From NCBI RefSeq assembly GCF_034424215.1, contig NZ_CP139960.1, positions 5,084,001-5,148,000 of the forward strand: a stretch of DNA of 64,000 bases. Direction: 5' to 3'. The notes under the pieces were generated by a model, which ran no database searches, was not told the origin of the DNA, and saw only the letters and a list, made by a program, of their open reading frames with translations. Position 1 is the first letter of the stretch. Each line of letters opens with the position of its first letter. Positions 37,236 through 45,598 of the stretch are shown here, piece by piece. The DNA is from Niabella yanshanensis. Lineage in GTDB: Bacteria > Bacteroidota > Bacteroidia > Chitinophagales > Chitinophagaceae. The position numbers and the translations under genes were made by a program.

Positions 37236-38663
37236 ATGTCATCTTCTTTATTCAGCATAAGATTTATAGCCATCGCGAGTTTTGTAATACTGGCTGTAGT
37301 GCAATATTTTTTAGTGTATAATACTTTTGAGCTAAAAAATGACAAGTTCTTTCTAGCGGAGGCTGCACAGATTAAAGGAGATTATAGCAACGCTATTCGT
37401 AACGATAAAGTGTTCCCGGGTGGACAAGCTATTATCGATAGTTTTTTAAACAGGAATATGTATGAACTGGAGCGCCGTTATAAATCAGGTCGGGCAGATT
37501 TTAGTATATTAGGTCAAAAAGTCGTTGATAGTATCGCAGCTAATTTAAGAACCCGTAGTAATATAGATAGCCTGATGACGGCAATCATAAAAGAGAATAA
37601 GCTGGAGGACGATTTGATATGGCTTTCTACCGTTGATCATATAAGTGTAACTTTTAATGGCCAGCAGTACGTAACACTTTATGATAAATCCCAGATGTAT
37701 AAAGGTTTAGACAGTGCGTTCCAAAACAAGGGAATTGTCGTTAGCGGCTCTTTGCACAACACCGGTCCTTCCAATCTTGTTTCAAATATTACTATCAGTA
37801 CACCTACCGCTTATTCCAACAGGATAGGTTTTTCGTTATATACCGACACGCCTCATCGTACACAGGCAATCATAACCCGCATGTTACCTACTTTTTTGTT
37901 GTCACTTTTTTCAATTCTTTCATTGGCCACCATTTTCTATATCACATTCAGAAACTGGTCAAAACAAAAAAAGCTCGCGGAAATGAAATCTGATTTTGTA
38001 AATAGTATTAACCATGAGTTTCAAACACCTTTATCGGCGATCATTGTGGCTAATAAAACTCTTGAGAAAGATCAGGTAAAGGATGATAAGGAAATGGTGG
38101 CTTCATTGACCGGTGTAATTGGCCGGCAGGCCGAAAGGTTGAACGGGTTGTTTCGCCAGGTGATAGACATTACCATGATGAATGAATCTACCTTGCAGAA
38201 GGAGCCTGTTGTGATAGAAGAACTATTGAAGGAGGTGGTGGATGATTATATGATCCAGGCTGATAACAACAAAGTAGAAATAGCCTTTAAGGAGACCGAT
38301 ATGCCGGGGCATTTGGTTTTGCTGGATCGGTTTTGGGTAACCACCATGATTATAAATATCATCGAAAATGGTATTAAATACAATACCAGCGCTATTAAGC
38401 GCATCAGTATCTTTACAACTGAAAGCGAAAAATTGCTTACCGTTCATATTGTGGACAACGGGGTTGGAATACCTGCGGGGGAGTTTAAAAATATTTTTGA
38501 TAAATTTTACCGAACCACCAAGTCCATAGAGAATAAAGCGGTAAAGGGATTGGGGCTGGGACTTTATTACACGAAGCTATGTATAGAGGCGCACCGCTGG
38601 CAGCTACATGTGGATACGGTTGAAAAATCGGGAACAGACTTTAGTATTGTAATTCCCCTGTAG
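37236..38663 (+). CDS. sensor histidine kinase
   Basis: A 475-residue kinase with two membrane segments (about 8-28 and 216-236) flanking a periplasmic sensor region of roughly 190 residues with no named domain. The H box NSINHEFQTP has His260, the N box IIENGIKYN, and the G1 box DNGVGIP begins at Asp407, with GLGLGLYYTK after. It is divergent from SusC with a 227-base gap, and is followed by the response regulator 33 bases on. It probably senses a sugar signal for the locus, for gluconate, or both (inference). Confidence 0.93.
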   Translation: MSSSLFSIRFIAIASFVILAVVQYFLVYNTFELKNDKFFLAEAAQIKGDYSNAIRNDKVFPGGQAIIDSFLNRNMYELERRYKSGRADFSILGQKVVDSIAANLRTRSNIDSLMTAIIKENKLEDDLIWLSTVDHISVTFNGQQYVTLYDKSQMYKGLDSAFQNKGIVVSGSLHNTGPSNLVSNITISTPTAYSNRIGFSLYTDTPHRTQAIITRMLPTFLLSLFSILSLATIFYITFRNWSKQKKLAEMKSDFVNSINHEFQTPLSAIIVANKTLEKDQVKDDKEMVASLTGVIGRQAERLNGLFRQVIDITMMNESTLQKEPVVIEELLKEVVDDYMIQADNNKVEIAFKETDMPGHLVLLDRFWVTTMIINIIENGIKYNTSAIKRISIFTTESEKLLTVHIVDNGVGIPAGEFKNIFDKFYRTTKSIENKAVKGLGLGLYYTKLCIEAHRWQLHVDTVEKSGTDFSIVIPL

Positions 38664-38696
38664 CAATTTATCGGTTGTTATTAATATATTACACAG

Positions 38697-39407
38697 ATGA
38701 AGAGTAGAATTCTTTTTGTAGAAGATGAAATAGACCTGGGTAATGTGGTGACACAGTATCTTCAGCTGATGAATTTTGAAGTGGACCTGAAAACCACTGC
38801 AGAAGAGGCTTTAGAGACCTTTAAGCAAAAAACCGGGTATTATGATCTGCTGATAACAGATATACAACTGCCTGGCATGGATGGCTTTGAATTTGCAGGT
38901 CAGGTTAAGAAAGCAGATGAAACCGTTCCCTTTCTTTTTTTGACAGCCAGGAACGAAAAGAAAGATCGTATTGCCGGATTGAAATTAGGTGCTGATGACT
39001 ACATCAATAAACCTTTTGATATAGACGAACTTGTATTGAGAGTGACCAATATTATTCGCAGAAATAGTAAAGGATTATCTGTTGAGGCCGAAGCAGATAA
39101 GGAGACAACGCTTACGATAGGGGATATTATCTTTCGCAAAGACGTATTTAAAATATCGGTAGGAAGCGCTGGAAAAAGTATTTCGCTGACAGTAAGAGAA
39201 GCCAGCCTGCTTGAGTATATGTACCAGCATAAGAACGCCGTGATTAAGCGGGAAGATATTTTGATACAGCTTTGGGGTGAGAATGATTATTTTCTGGGAA
39301 GAAGCCTGGATGTATTTATATCCAGGTTGCGCAAGTTGCTTGCTGAGTCAAAAAAAGTGAAGATTGAGAATGTTTATGGTGTCGGTTTTATTTTTAGTGT
39401 AAAGTAA
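38697..39407 (+). CDS. OmpR-family response regulator
   Basis: A 236-residue regulator: receiver domain with acidic pair Glu9-Asp10, phospho-acceptor Asp55 (LLITDIQLPGMDG) and Lys in NKPFD; then an OmpR-type winged helix with TVREASLLEYMYQHKNAVIKRE and FISRLRKLL. Together with the preceding kinase it is a classical two-component pair. The gluconokinase gene starts 19 bases after its stop with no terminator, so the four genes likely form one transcript. Confidence 0.94.
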   Translation: MKSRILFVEDEIDLGNVVTQYLQLMNFEVDLKTTAEEALETFKQKTGYYDLLITDIQLPGMDGFEFAGQVKKADETVPFLFLTARNEKKDRIAGLKLGADDYINKPFDIDELVLRVTNIIRRNSKGLSVEAEADKETTLTIGDIIFRKDVFKISVGSAGKSISLTVREASLLEYMYQHKNAVIKREDILIQLWGENDYFLGRSLDVFISRLRKLLAESKKVKIENVYGVGFIFSVK

Positions 39408-39426
39408 AAATTTAGTCAGATCAGGA

Positions 39427-39936
39427 ATGTTAGCCCCGGTTCTCATAGTAATGGGTGTATCCGGCAGTGGTAAATCCTCTGTAGGTAAAGCTATAGCAGA
39501 CGAGCAGAAACGTGTTTTCATAGACGGAGACGATCTGCATCCGCAGGCTAATATTAATAAAATGAGCAAGGGGATACCGCTAACCGATGCAGACCGGCAG
39601 GGATGGTTGGATACTATTGTAACCGGGGCAAAGACAATGATCAGGAGGGGGAAGGCCGGCGTTATGACCTGTTCAGCTTTGAAGCGCCAATACCGCGACC
39701 GGCTCCGGTCTGGTATCAGTTCAGTCAAATTTTTGTATCTTAAAGCTTCTTACGAAAAAGTATCACAACAGTCAGGGGCAAGACAAGGACATTTCATGCC
39801 GGTAAGTTTATTAAGGAGCCAGTTTGATTTGCTGCAGGAGCCGGATGAAACGGAGGAGGACGTGATTACTGTTGAAGTACAGGAAAGCCTCGAGGCGACG
39901 ATAGCCATAGCTTTGAAAGAGCTGGTTTATAAATAA
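39427..39936 (+). CDS. gntK: gluconokinase
   Basis: A 169-residue GntK-type kinase with P-loop GVSGSGKS (10-17), DGDDLHPQANINKMSKGIPLTD and CSALKRQYRDRL, all typical of the gluconokinase family, with the usual length. It phosphorylates D-gluconate to 6-phosphogluconate, which enters the Entner-Doudoroff or pentose phosphate route. The gluconate permease starts 8 bases later. Confidence 0.95.
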   Translation: MLAPVLIVMGVSGSGKSSVGKAIADEQKRVFIDGDDLHPQANINKMSKGIPLTDADRQGWLDTIVTGAKTMIRRGKAGVMTCSALKRQYRDRLRSGISSVKFLYLKASYEKVSQQSGARQGHFMPVSLLRSQFDLLQEPDETEEDVITVEVQESLEATIAIALKELVYK

Positions 39937-39944
39937 ATAATTGC

Positions 39945-41267
39945 ATGTCTCCAATAATCCTACTCATCCTGGGAATGGCTTTGCTGCTACTCCTGATTAC
40001 CGCCGCGAAGCTCAATGCGTTTCTGGCATTATTTATTACTACGTTATTTATTGGCTTAACTAATGGAATGCAGCCAGCTGTATGTATCGCAGCTATGTCA
40101 AAAGGCGTGGGCGATATACTGGGGTCGGTAATTGTTGTTTTAGGGTTTGGTGTAATGCTCGGCAGTATTTTAACCGAAACCGGGGCTACCCGCCAGATCA
40201 GCAACCGGCTGCTACAGTTATTTGGCAATCGTAATGCAAAGCTGGCGGTATGTGTTACCAGCTTTAGTGTAGGATTGGCTCTTTTTTATAACGCAGGTTT
40301 CGTAGTGTTAATTCCATTGGTATTTACCATAGCGTTGGAAACCAAAACTTCGTTGATCTATCTCGCGATAGCTATGGCAGCACCACTTTCGGTTACTCAT
40401 GGGTTTCTGCCACCGCATCCGGGGCCTACCGCTATCGCCAGTATCTTTAAAGCAGATATAGGCTTAACGCTTTTATATGGCTTATGCATATCAGTCCCTG
40501 TTTTGGCGTTAGCGGGTTTGTGGTTTCCTGAGTGGGTTAAAAAGATTAGTACAAAACCTCTGGCAGGAATATTTAGTCAGCAAACAGATGCATCCGCCCG
40601 GGAGCCAGGCTTTGCGGTTAGCCTGTTTGTAGCTCTCGTTCCGGTTATTTTGCTGGCTGTATCTACCGTTTCATTGCAATTGTATGGCTTTCCTGAAGGT
40701 CCCTTACGGCAATTTTTTTTATTTATAGGTGATCCGGGCATGTCATTGCTGGTTGCCGTATTGTTGGCGATTATTTTTTTAGGCGCTTTCAGAGGCGTTA
40801 AAATAAGTATGTTGATGGAGCGGTCGGGAAATGCTGTTGGTGCCATTGCTGCAATTATTTTAATTACTGCAGCTGGCGGTGCGCTCAAGCAGGTGTTGAT
40901 AGCCAGTGGTACAGCCGAAGCTATTACCGGCTATTTTAAAGATAGTACTTTGCCTCCTCTTTTACTGGGGTGGATGGTGGCCACTGTGCTGAGAATTGCG
41001 ATAGGATCGGCAACGGTAGCCGGTCTTACTGCAGCAGGTATAGTGCAGCCGCTGGTAGTAGCCATGCATGTAAACCCCCAACTGATGGTGCTGTCTATAG
41101 GTGCTGGCAGCTTAATGTGCTCTCATGTCAATGATACCGGTTTCTGGATGTTCAAAGAATACCTGGGATTGAGCCTTAAAGATACTTTCAAAAGCTGGAC
41201 GGTAATGGAGTCTGTTATAGGAGTAGCGGGTCTGGGGGGTGTGCTGTTGCTGGATCTTTTTGTTTAA
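39945..41267 (+). CDS. gntP: gluconate:proton symporter (GntP family)
   Basis: A 440-residue transporter with about 12 hydrophobic segments and GntP family patterns: VIVVLGFGVMLGSIL, THGFLPPHPGPTAIA (the GntP signature), MCSHVNDTGFWMFKEY. It takes up gluconate with H+, feeding GntK. Stop overlaps the end of the convergent MpaB gene by 4 bases. Its link to the histidine kinase pair is inferred from spacing. Confidence 0.94.
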   Translation: MSPIILLILGMALLLLLITAAKLNAFLALFITTLFIGLTNGMQPAVCIAAMSKGVGDILGSVIVVLGFGVMLGSILTETGATRQISNRLLQLFGNRNAKLAVCVTSFSVGLALFYNAGFVVLIPLVFTIALETKTSLIYLAIAMAAPLSVTHGFLPPHPGPTAIASIFKADIGLTLLYGLCISVPVLALAGLWFPEWVKKISTKPLAGIFSQQTDASAREPGFAVSLFVALVPVILLAVSTVSLQLYGFPEGPLRQFFLFIGDPGMSLLVAVLLAIIFLGAFRGVKISMLMERSGNAVGAIAAIILITAAGGALKQVLIASGTAEAITGYFKDSTLPPLLLGWMVATVLRIAIGSATVAGLTAAGIVQPLVVAMHVNPQLMVLSIGAGSLMCSHVNDTGFWMFKEYLGLSLKDTFKSWTVMESVIGVAGLGGVLLLDLFV

Positions 41268-42025
41268 GGATGTATATTGAGTGCGTTGATCTGGTCCTTG
41301 TAATCGGAAGGAAGTAACAGATGCCTGAGCAGCCAGTCCATTTTCATAACACGACTTACTTTATAAAGAGGTACGGCCGGCGTTAAAAAAGAAAAATCAT
41401 TGAAGTTGAGCAATTGCCTGACCGGGTTGGGAACCACTAATTTTTGACCTTCCAGCAATACTTTAAATCGCATAGCGCCCAGGTGTTTTTTGTATTGCTG
41501 GAATAAGTCCTCTGTATAACGACTTTTTTGAAGATTTTCCCGTAAATGGGCTTCTCTTACCGGCAGCCATTCCGCATAAGAAACGGGTAGGTCTTTTAGT
41601 CCCATCCGGATGCCAACGCGATAAAATACATCGTATACTTCATCCTTTTCGGCATCGTTTAAATGTTGCTCCAATAGTTCATGCGCCGCAATCGAGTAAT
41701 AAATCAGCATAAAAAGCACATCGCGATAGGCCCGGTCAGGTATCGGAATACCGCGTTTTGTCTCTACGCCCCTGTGTATTTGAGTGATCACATCAATGGC
41801 CTTGAAAGCTGCTTCTTTCGGTGCAAAAACAATTTCCCTGGCATAACGCACCGTAGAGAACAGGCGTCCGATGGGATCGGCAGGCAATTTGCCGGTAAAG
41901 TATAACCAGTCTACTGATTTATTTAAGGCAAATTCTGCAGCGGCGCCTGCGAAAATAAACAGGATCGTATCGCTTTTTCCCCAAATAGTACGTACTATAG
42001 ATTCCTCTTTAACGAAATAGTCCAT
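41264..42025 (-). CDS. oxygenase MpaB-family (DUF2236) protein
   Basis: A 253-residue protein of the MpaB/Lcp (DUF2236) helical family, whose known members are heme b oxygenases or latex-clearing proteins. The first part matches (FIFAGAAAEFALNKSVDWL, LFSTVRYAREIVF) and the central SIAAHELLEQHL segment holds candidate heme His. No signal peptide. Function is uncertain. It converges with gntP (4-base overlap). Confidence 0.8.
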   Translation of the reverse strand: MDYFVKEESIVRTIWGKSDTILFIFAGAAAEFALNKSVDWLYFTGKLPADPIGRLFSTVRYAREIVFAPKEAAFKAIDVITQIHRGVETKRGIPIPDRAYRDVLFMLIYYSIAAHELLEQHLNDAEKDEVYDVFYRVGIRMGLKDLPVSYAEWLPVREAHLRENLQKSRYTEDLFQQYKKHLGAMRFKVLLEGQKLVVPNPVRQLLNFNDFSFLTPAVPLYKVSRVMKMDWLLRHLLLPSDYKDQINALNIHP

Positions 42026-42211
42026 CAGGTCAGATTTACAATGCCTCTAAGTTAGAATAAAGTTCCAGATACCGGTCGGATCTTTGGTAGCAGATTGAAT
42101 ACCTTTTTAAATTAGTTGACCCAATTACAGCCGGATGCGGATCAGCAGAACCTTTGGCAGGTAATATGGTTTTGCTTCGCGCCTTTGCACTATAGCGTAA
42201 ACTTACCCTGG

Positions 42212-42598
42212 CTAAAGTAGCACCAGCTCTATATGAGGATGTGAATGGAATATCTCTACGATGATATCAAACAAGGTAGCGCCTTCTCTGGAATTTACTG
42301 CCTCCAGCTGCTTCGCTGCCCAATTAATATTGTAAGGCTTGCCTTGGTTGATCTTATGCTGATAAAAATCACGGGTAGCCTGTAAACCCAGATCAGTCCG
42401 GCTTTTTTCGGAATGCTCCCATACCAGTTGCACCGGCTCTTTTCCAAAGCCACTATACAACATGTCGTTGAGAGCATCCAGGCTGTGAGCCGGCTTCCAG
42501 TCTTCATACAAATGCATCATACTATAGATGGCTGTATAAAATCCATCCATATCATGAAAATTTAAGCCGTTTAAGGTAATAGGGGAGGCCTTGTTCAT
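42212..42598 (-). CDS. barstar-like protein
   Basis: A 128-residue protein with the barstar pattern: a short N-terminal strand, SLDALNDMLYSGFG (the N/S-L-D-A-L-x-D helix signature), then VQLVWEHSEKSRTDLG, and a C-terminal acidic strand (HPHIELVLL). Barstars bind and block barnase-type ribonucleases in the cytoplasm. No cognate RNase lies next to it, so it may be an orphan immunity protein. Its assignment rests on the pattern only. Confidence 0.6.
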   Translation of the reverse strand: MNKASPITLNGLNFHDMDGFYTAIYSMMHLYEDWKPAHSLDALNDMLYSGFGKEPVQLVWEHSEKSRTDLGLQATRDFYQHKINQGKPYNINWAAKQLEAVNSREGATLFDIIVEIFHSHPHIELVLL

Positions 42599-42671
42599 GC
42601 CAGATATTGCTTTAAAAAGCTAATTTAGTATGAATCACCCGATCCAAAACAATTTAATCATAAGCATGGCC

Positions 42672-43031
42672 TCAATGCGGCTTCATCAATTTCTCCAGGT
42701 CCTCCCGTGCTCCGCCGTTATAAACCTGTTTAAAACCTCTTTCCCTGAGTAAGTTGGCTGCTTTTACGCTTCTTAATCCGTGCGAACAATAAGTAATATA
42801 GGCCTTCTGTGGATCCAGCTCTTTATAGCGTTTCCGGATGGTGCCCAACGAAATGTTTGCCGCTCCGTTGATATGCCCCGCGGCATATTCTTTTTCAGTT
42901 CGTACATCCAGTATCAGGGCTCCTTCCGCAATTGTTGATTGCAGTTCTTCGGAGAGGTGAGCTGACCTGTAAAGACAATATCCTGCATAGACGAGGGCAA
43001 TGACCAAAGCCAGGAGTAATACTGTTATCAT
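42672..43031 (-). CDS. membrane-anchored rhodanese-like protein
   Basis: A 119-residue protein with an N-terminal membrane helix (residues 2-21) and one rhodanese domain: ILDVRTEKEYAAGHINGA, then the active-site loop CSHGLRS with Cys82, as in single-domain sulfurtransferases. The active site should face the periplasm or cytoplasm depending on topology, more likely the cytoplasm if the helix is N-out. Last gene of the TetR-regulated operon, one base after the DUF3817 gene. Confidence 0.87.
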   Translation of the reverse strand: MITVLLLALVIALVYAGYCLYRSAHLSEELQSTIAEGALILDVRTEKEYAAGHINGAANISLGTIRKRYKELDPQKAYITYCSHGLRSVKAANLLRERGFKQVYNGGAREDLEKLMKPH

Positions 43032-43032
43032 A

Positions 43033-43341
43033 TCAGGCTTGAATGGGCTTCAGGATTTTCTTATCAATGTAAAATGTTCCGAAAGGAATAATGCAGGCTA
43101 ACAGCACTTTCCAGGTGGTAGTGGCAAACTTCCATTGCTGCTCAATTCCTACACTAAGCGTGTTAATAACAAAAAGAACAAATAAAGCGCCATGAACAGG
43201 TCCCAGTATTTGAACTGCCAGAGGGGAGTTAAAGCTGTATTTGAGCGGCATGGCAATCAAGATCAGCGCTAAAAGTGAAATACCTTCCAGGAAACCAATA
43301 ATGCGTAGCCTGCCGGTTTTTGTTTGAAATAAATGTGTCAT
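43033..43341 (-). CDS. DUF3817 membrane protein
   Basis: A 102-residue integral protein with three hydrophobic stretches and the DUF3817 pattern (RIIGFLEGISLLALILIAMPLK, GPVHGALFVLF). No function known. Its start overlaps the previous gene's end closely (43343 vs 43341), so translational coupling is likely. It sits between the cytochrome-like protein and the rhodanese gene. Confidence 0.85.
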   Translation of the reverse strand: MTHLFQTKTGRLRIIGFLEGISLLALILIAMPLKYSFNSPLAVQILGPVHGALFVLFVINTLSVGIEQQWKFATTTWKVLLACIIPFGTFYIDKKILKPIQA

Positions 43342-43342
43342 A

Positions 43343-43801
43343 TTATCTGAAATAGGGTCTGTTGGCCAGTGGAGAAAAAGGCCAGGGTATGGCTATGAAA
43401 ATGAGGATCAATGCAACCAGGTACCAGGCGAAGATCGTTTTGAAAGCGGTTGGGTCCTGCAGTTGTCGTTTGGCCTTTGCCGATCCGATCGTAATAAGAA
43501 TAATCGCGACAAGCATGATTGCCAGGTGTACCAGGCTGAAAAAAGTCAGCTCCTCCGATGCAGCAGCCTTGCCCGCCGGCGACCAGAAATATTGTATTAA
43601 AGGGCTTTTGAAATAGAGCACCATGCCAATCATTAGCTGGATATGAGCAATGGTGGCCGTCCAGTGACGGATAGCGTTGTCGGTTTTGCTGAATGCCAGT
43701 TTTTGTGTATACCCGCGCCAGGCCCTGCAAATGCCGTAAATAAGGCTGATTAATACCAGCCATCTGACTATAGAATGTAAGAATAGTAATGCCGAATACA
43801 T
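43343..43801 (-). CDS. four-helix membrane protein, cytochrome b-like
   Basis: A 152-residue protein with four membrane segments and His residues in or near them (LLFLHSIVRWL, IRHWTATIAHIQ, FFSLVHLAIML), a pattern like small di-heme cytochrome b proteins, although heme binding is inferred only. First gene after the TetR-type operator at 43838, with a -7 element at 43822-43829. It is the first of three co-transcribed genes. Confidence 0.65.
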   Translation of the reverse strand: MYSALLFLHSIVRWLVLISLIYGICRAWRGYTQKLAFSKTDNAIRHWTATIAHIQLMIGMVLYFKSPLIQYFWSPAGKAAASEELTFFSLVHLAIMLVAIILITIGSAKAKRQLQDPTAFKTIFAWYLVALILIFIAIPWPFSPLANRPYFR

Positions 43802-43821
43802 CGCTTATTTTTTGAGCGATG

Positions 43822-43853
43822 CAAAAATAAAAAAAAACATACTAATTGGTATG
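43822..43853 (-). promoter_or_regulatory. promoter with TetR operator for the 43801-42672 operon
   Basis: Minus-strand -7 element TATTTTTG occupies 43822-43829. The palindrome CATACTAATTGGTATG (43838-43853) lies directly upstream, between the -7 and the -33 positions. A near copy lies before the TetR gene itself. The palindrome is flanked by A7 and T8 runs and could also end transcription of TetR. Confidence 0.7.
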
Positions 43854-43867
43854 TTTTTTTTATTGAG

Positions 43868-44461
43868 TTAAATTTGCCGCAGGGTGTTGAGGTAGTTTTT
43901 TAGTTCTTTTAAGTATGAGGTGTAATAGCTTTTATTACCCAGTTTTCCAAGGTTTCGTATGCCCCAGTATCCGGATACTACAAACAGGGTTACTTGTTTA
44001 GCATTGATATCTTTGCTTACCAAACCTTGTTTTTTCCCCCTTTCCAAAGCCCTGGTCATTACCTGCATCCACTGTTCGGTGAGCTCATTGAGTACCCGGC
44101 TGAAATTGGCATTCCAGGGCGTCATTTCGTGTGTGAAGTTGGCCGCCGGGCAGCCATATTCCGGCTTTAGAAATTTGTCTTTTGTCAGGAGGTAACGCAT
44201 CAGGTTATAAATGGCAGATAGCGGATGCTCATCGCGCTCCAGGGGCGTTATAAAGCTGTTGTTAAGTGTAGGCTTCAATATCTCCTCGATGATGGCAACG
44301 CCCATTTCATCTTTATTTTTAAAATGATAGAAGAAGGCCCCTTTTGTAACCTGAGTGGTGGCAATGATCTCATCGATGCTGGTAGCCTGGTACCCCCTTG
44401 CATAAATCAACTCAAATGCCTTATGTAATATGTTCATTCTTGTAGCTGCTGCCTTTTTCAT
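43868..44461 (-). CDS. TetR/AcrR-family transcriptional regulator
   Basis: A 197-residue repressor. The N-terminal helix-turn-helix is clear: ILHKAFELIYARGYQATSIDEIIATTQVTKGAFFYHFKNKDE. The C-terminal ligand domain is variable, with Cys118 region (EYGCPAANFTHE) a possible redox or ligand contact. It lies just upstream of the membrane/rhodanese operon on the same strand, and operator-like palindromes occur both in that operon's promoter and at its own start, so it is likely autoregulated. Confidence 0.92.
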   Translation of the reverse strand: MKKAAATRMNILHKAFELIYARGYQATSIDEIIATTQVTKGAFFYHFKNKDEMGVAIIEEILKPTLNNSFITPLERDEHPLSAIYNLMRYLLTKDKFLKPEYGCPAANFTHEMTPWNANFSRVLNELTEQWMQVMTRALERGKKQGLVSKDINAKQVTLFVVSGYWGIRNLGKLGNKSYYTSYLKELKNYLNTLRQI

Positions 44462-44466
44462 AAAAA

Positions 44467-44480
44467 ATACTGATTAGTAG
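44467..44480 (-). promoter_or_regulatory. TetR operator candidate before its own gene
   Basis: ATACTGATTAGTAG matches the core of the palindrome at 43839-43852 (ATACTAATTGGTAT) in 11 of 14 positions. It lies 5 bases upstream of the TetR ATG, overlapping the expected ribosome-entry or start region. Confidence 0.6.
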
Positions 44481-44557
44481 GTTGCAAAGGACGTGAATTT
44501 TTTGACTACCAATGATATTTCGTTCAGTCAATCTCATTTAGTCCCGGCCCTTTATGC

Positions 44558-44565
44558 TACATTTG
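44558..44565 (+). promoter_or_regulatory. -7 promoter element for the DUF1349 gene
   Basis: TACATTTG matches TAnnTTTG and is 37 bases before ATG 44603, an ordinary leader length. No well-spaced -33 TTG was seen. Confidence 0.5.
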
Positions 44566-44602
44566 AAAGGAAACTGATTTTTGAAGCTTTATTACTAATT
44601 AA

Positions 44603-45352
44603 ATGAAAAAAATACTGAACCCGTTGCCTGTAAGTGTATTGTTGCTGTTGTTGGCCTGTCAAAACCAGGAAGCCGCCAAACAACCAGTAGAAACCCCGGG
44701 AGTTGAAGTAAAAACCCCGGTTAATACTGCGCTCAACAATGTTGATGTCAAAATCGGCAATACCCGTTTTGATAAATCATTGAACGGTGCGGCTGATTTA
44801 ATTAATGTGGATAGTTCGGGGCAGGTGGTCTTTAGGGTGGGTGCAAAAAAAGATTTTTTCTCCGATCCTGACGGTAAGTTGTCTAACAATTCTGCGCCCA
44901 TCTTATTATCATCCGTCGATAATACAAAGCCATTTACCCTAACGGCAAAAGTTACGCCCCGGTTCTCCCCTAATGGTATGTACAACGCTGGTGTATTGTA
45001 TATATACAGCAGCAATGATCTATACCAGAAATTTTGTTTTGAGCAGGACGAAAGCGGTGATCACCGGGTTGTTTCTGTGAGAACCGTTGGTACATCAGAT
45101 GATAATAATCATGATCTGGTTCAACAGGAATATGTGTACATGAAAATATCTTCGGATACGAAGACGGTGGGCAGCTACTATTCTCTGGACAATAAAAAAT
45201 GGAAGCTGGCCCGGTTATATAAAAATGAATATCCTTCCAATATTTTCTTAGGCATCAGCGCGCAATGCCCGGTAGATACCGGAACAGTGAGCTATTTCAA
45301 TGATGTGAATATTGAAGCTACAAGTGTAAAGGACTTTCGTTTAGGGATTTAA
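44603..45352 (+). CDS. DUF1349 lipoprotein
   Basis: A 249-residue lipoprotein (lipobox LLLLAC, Cys19). Residues about 45-245 form a DUF1349 concanavalin-like beta sandwich (VSVRTVGTSDDN, YYSLDNKKWKLARLY, FLGISAQCPVDTG). Such domains bind or process sugars; no catalytic residues can be named. The gene is alone. A truncated transporter tail follows within 12 bases. Confidence 0.82.
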   Translation: MKKILNPLPVSVLLLLLACQNQEAAKQPVETPGVEVKTPVNTALNNVDVKIGNTRFDKSLNGAADLINVDSSGQVVFRVGAKKDFFSDPDGKLSNNSAPILLSSVDNTKPFTLTAKVTPRFSPNGMYNAGVLYIYSSNDLYQKFCFEQDESGDHRVVSVRTVGTSDDNNHDLVQQEYVYMKISSDTKTVGSYYSLDNKKWKLARLYKNEYPSNIFLGISAQCPVDTGTVSYFNDVNIEATSVKDFRLGI

Positions 45353-45363
45353 TTGTTAAATAA

Positions 45364-45510
45364 AAAGCGTTATTGATCGCTGCTCTTGTGCTCAGCGAGC
45401 CGCTCCCTTTCTGGAAGATAGGGGCATCCGTATTTGTAATGGTGGGTTTGTTTTTCAATCTGCTTGAAAAATACATACTCGCCACTTTCAGAAGATTCAG
45501 GTTGAAGATG
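45364..45510 (+). pseudogene. remnant of an EamA/DMT-family transporter C-terminus
   Basis: The frame reads IAALVLSEPLPFWKIGASVFVMVGLFFNLL, the last loop and final membrane segment of an EamA permease (family pattern G-E-x-L-x-W-W-x-x-x-G-A). Nothing like the other nine segments lies upstream: the DUF1349 gene ends 12 bases before. No ATG serves it. So this is a short decayed tail, presumably left by a deletion that removed the rest of the gene. Downstream frames lose coding character. Confidence 0.7.
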
Positions 45511-45552
45511 ACCGGGATAGCGGGCTCGCTTACATACCCCGCTCTTCAACGA

Positions 45553-45598
45553 GGCTGTCCGATCCTTTTTTGTATCGGTCCCGATACACCGGGCAGCC
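45553..45598. repeat. nested inverted repeat
   Basis: TGTATCGG (45571-45578) and CCGATACA (45581-45588) pair with a two-base loop, and outside it GGCTGTCC (45553-45560) pairs with GGGCAGCC (45591-45598) with one wobble. It lies in the decayed region after the EamA remnant. No poly-T tract follows, so a terminator is doubtful. Confidence 0.6.

Noticed and set aside
43831-43860. The A7-palindrome-T8 structure read only as a terminator
   Set aside because: It could end TetR transcription, but the match to the site before TetR and the position at the -33 region make an operator the better reading. Both roles may hold.
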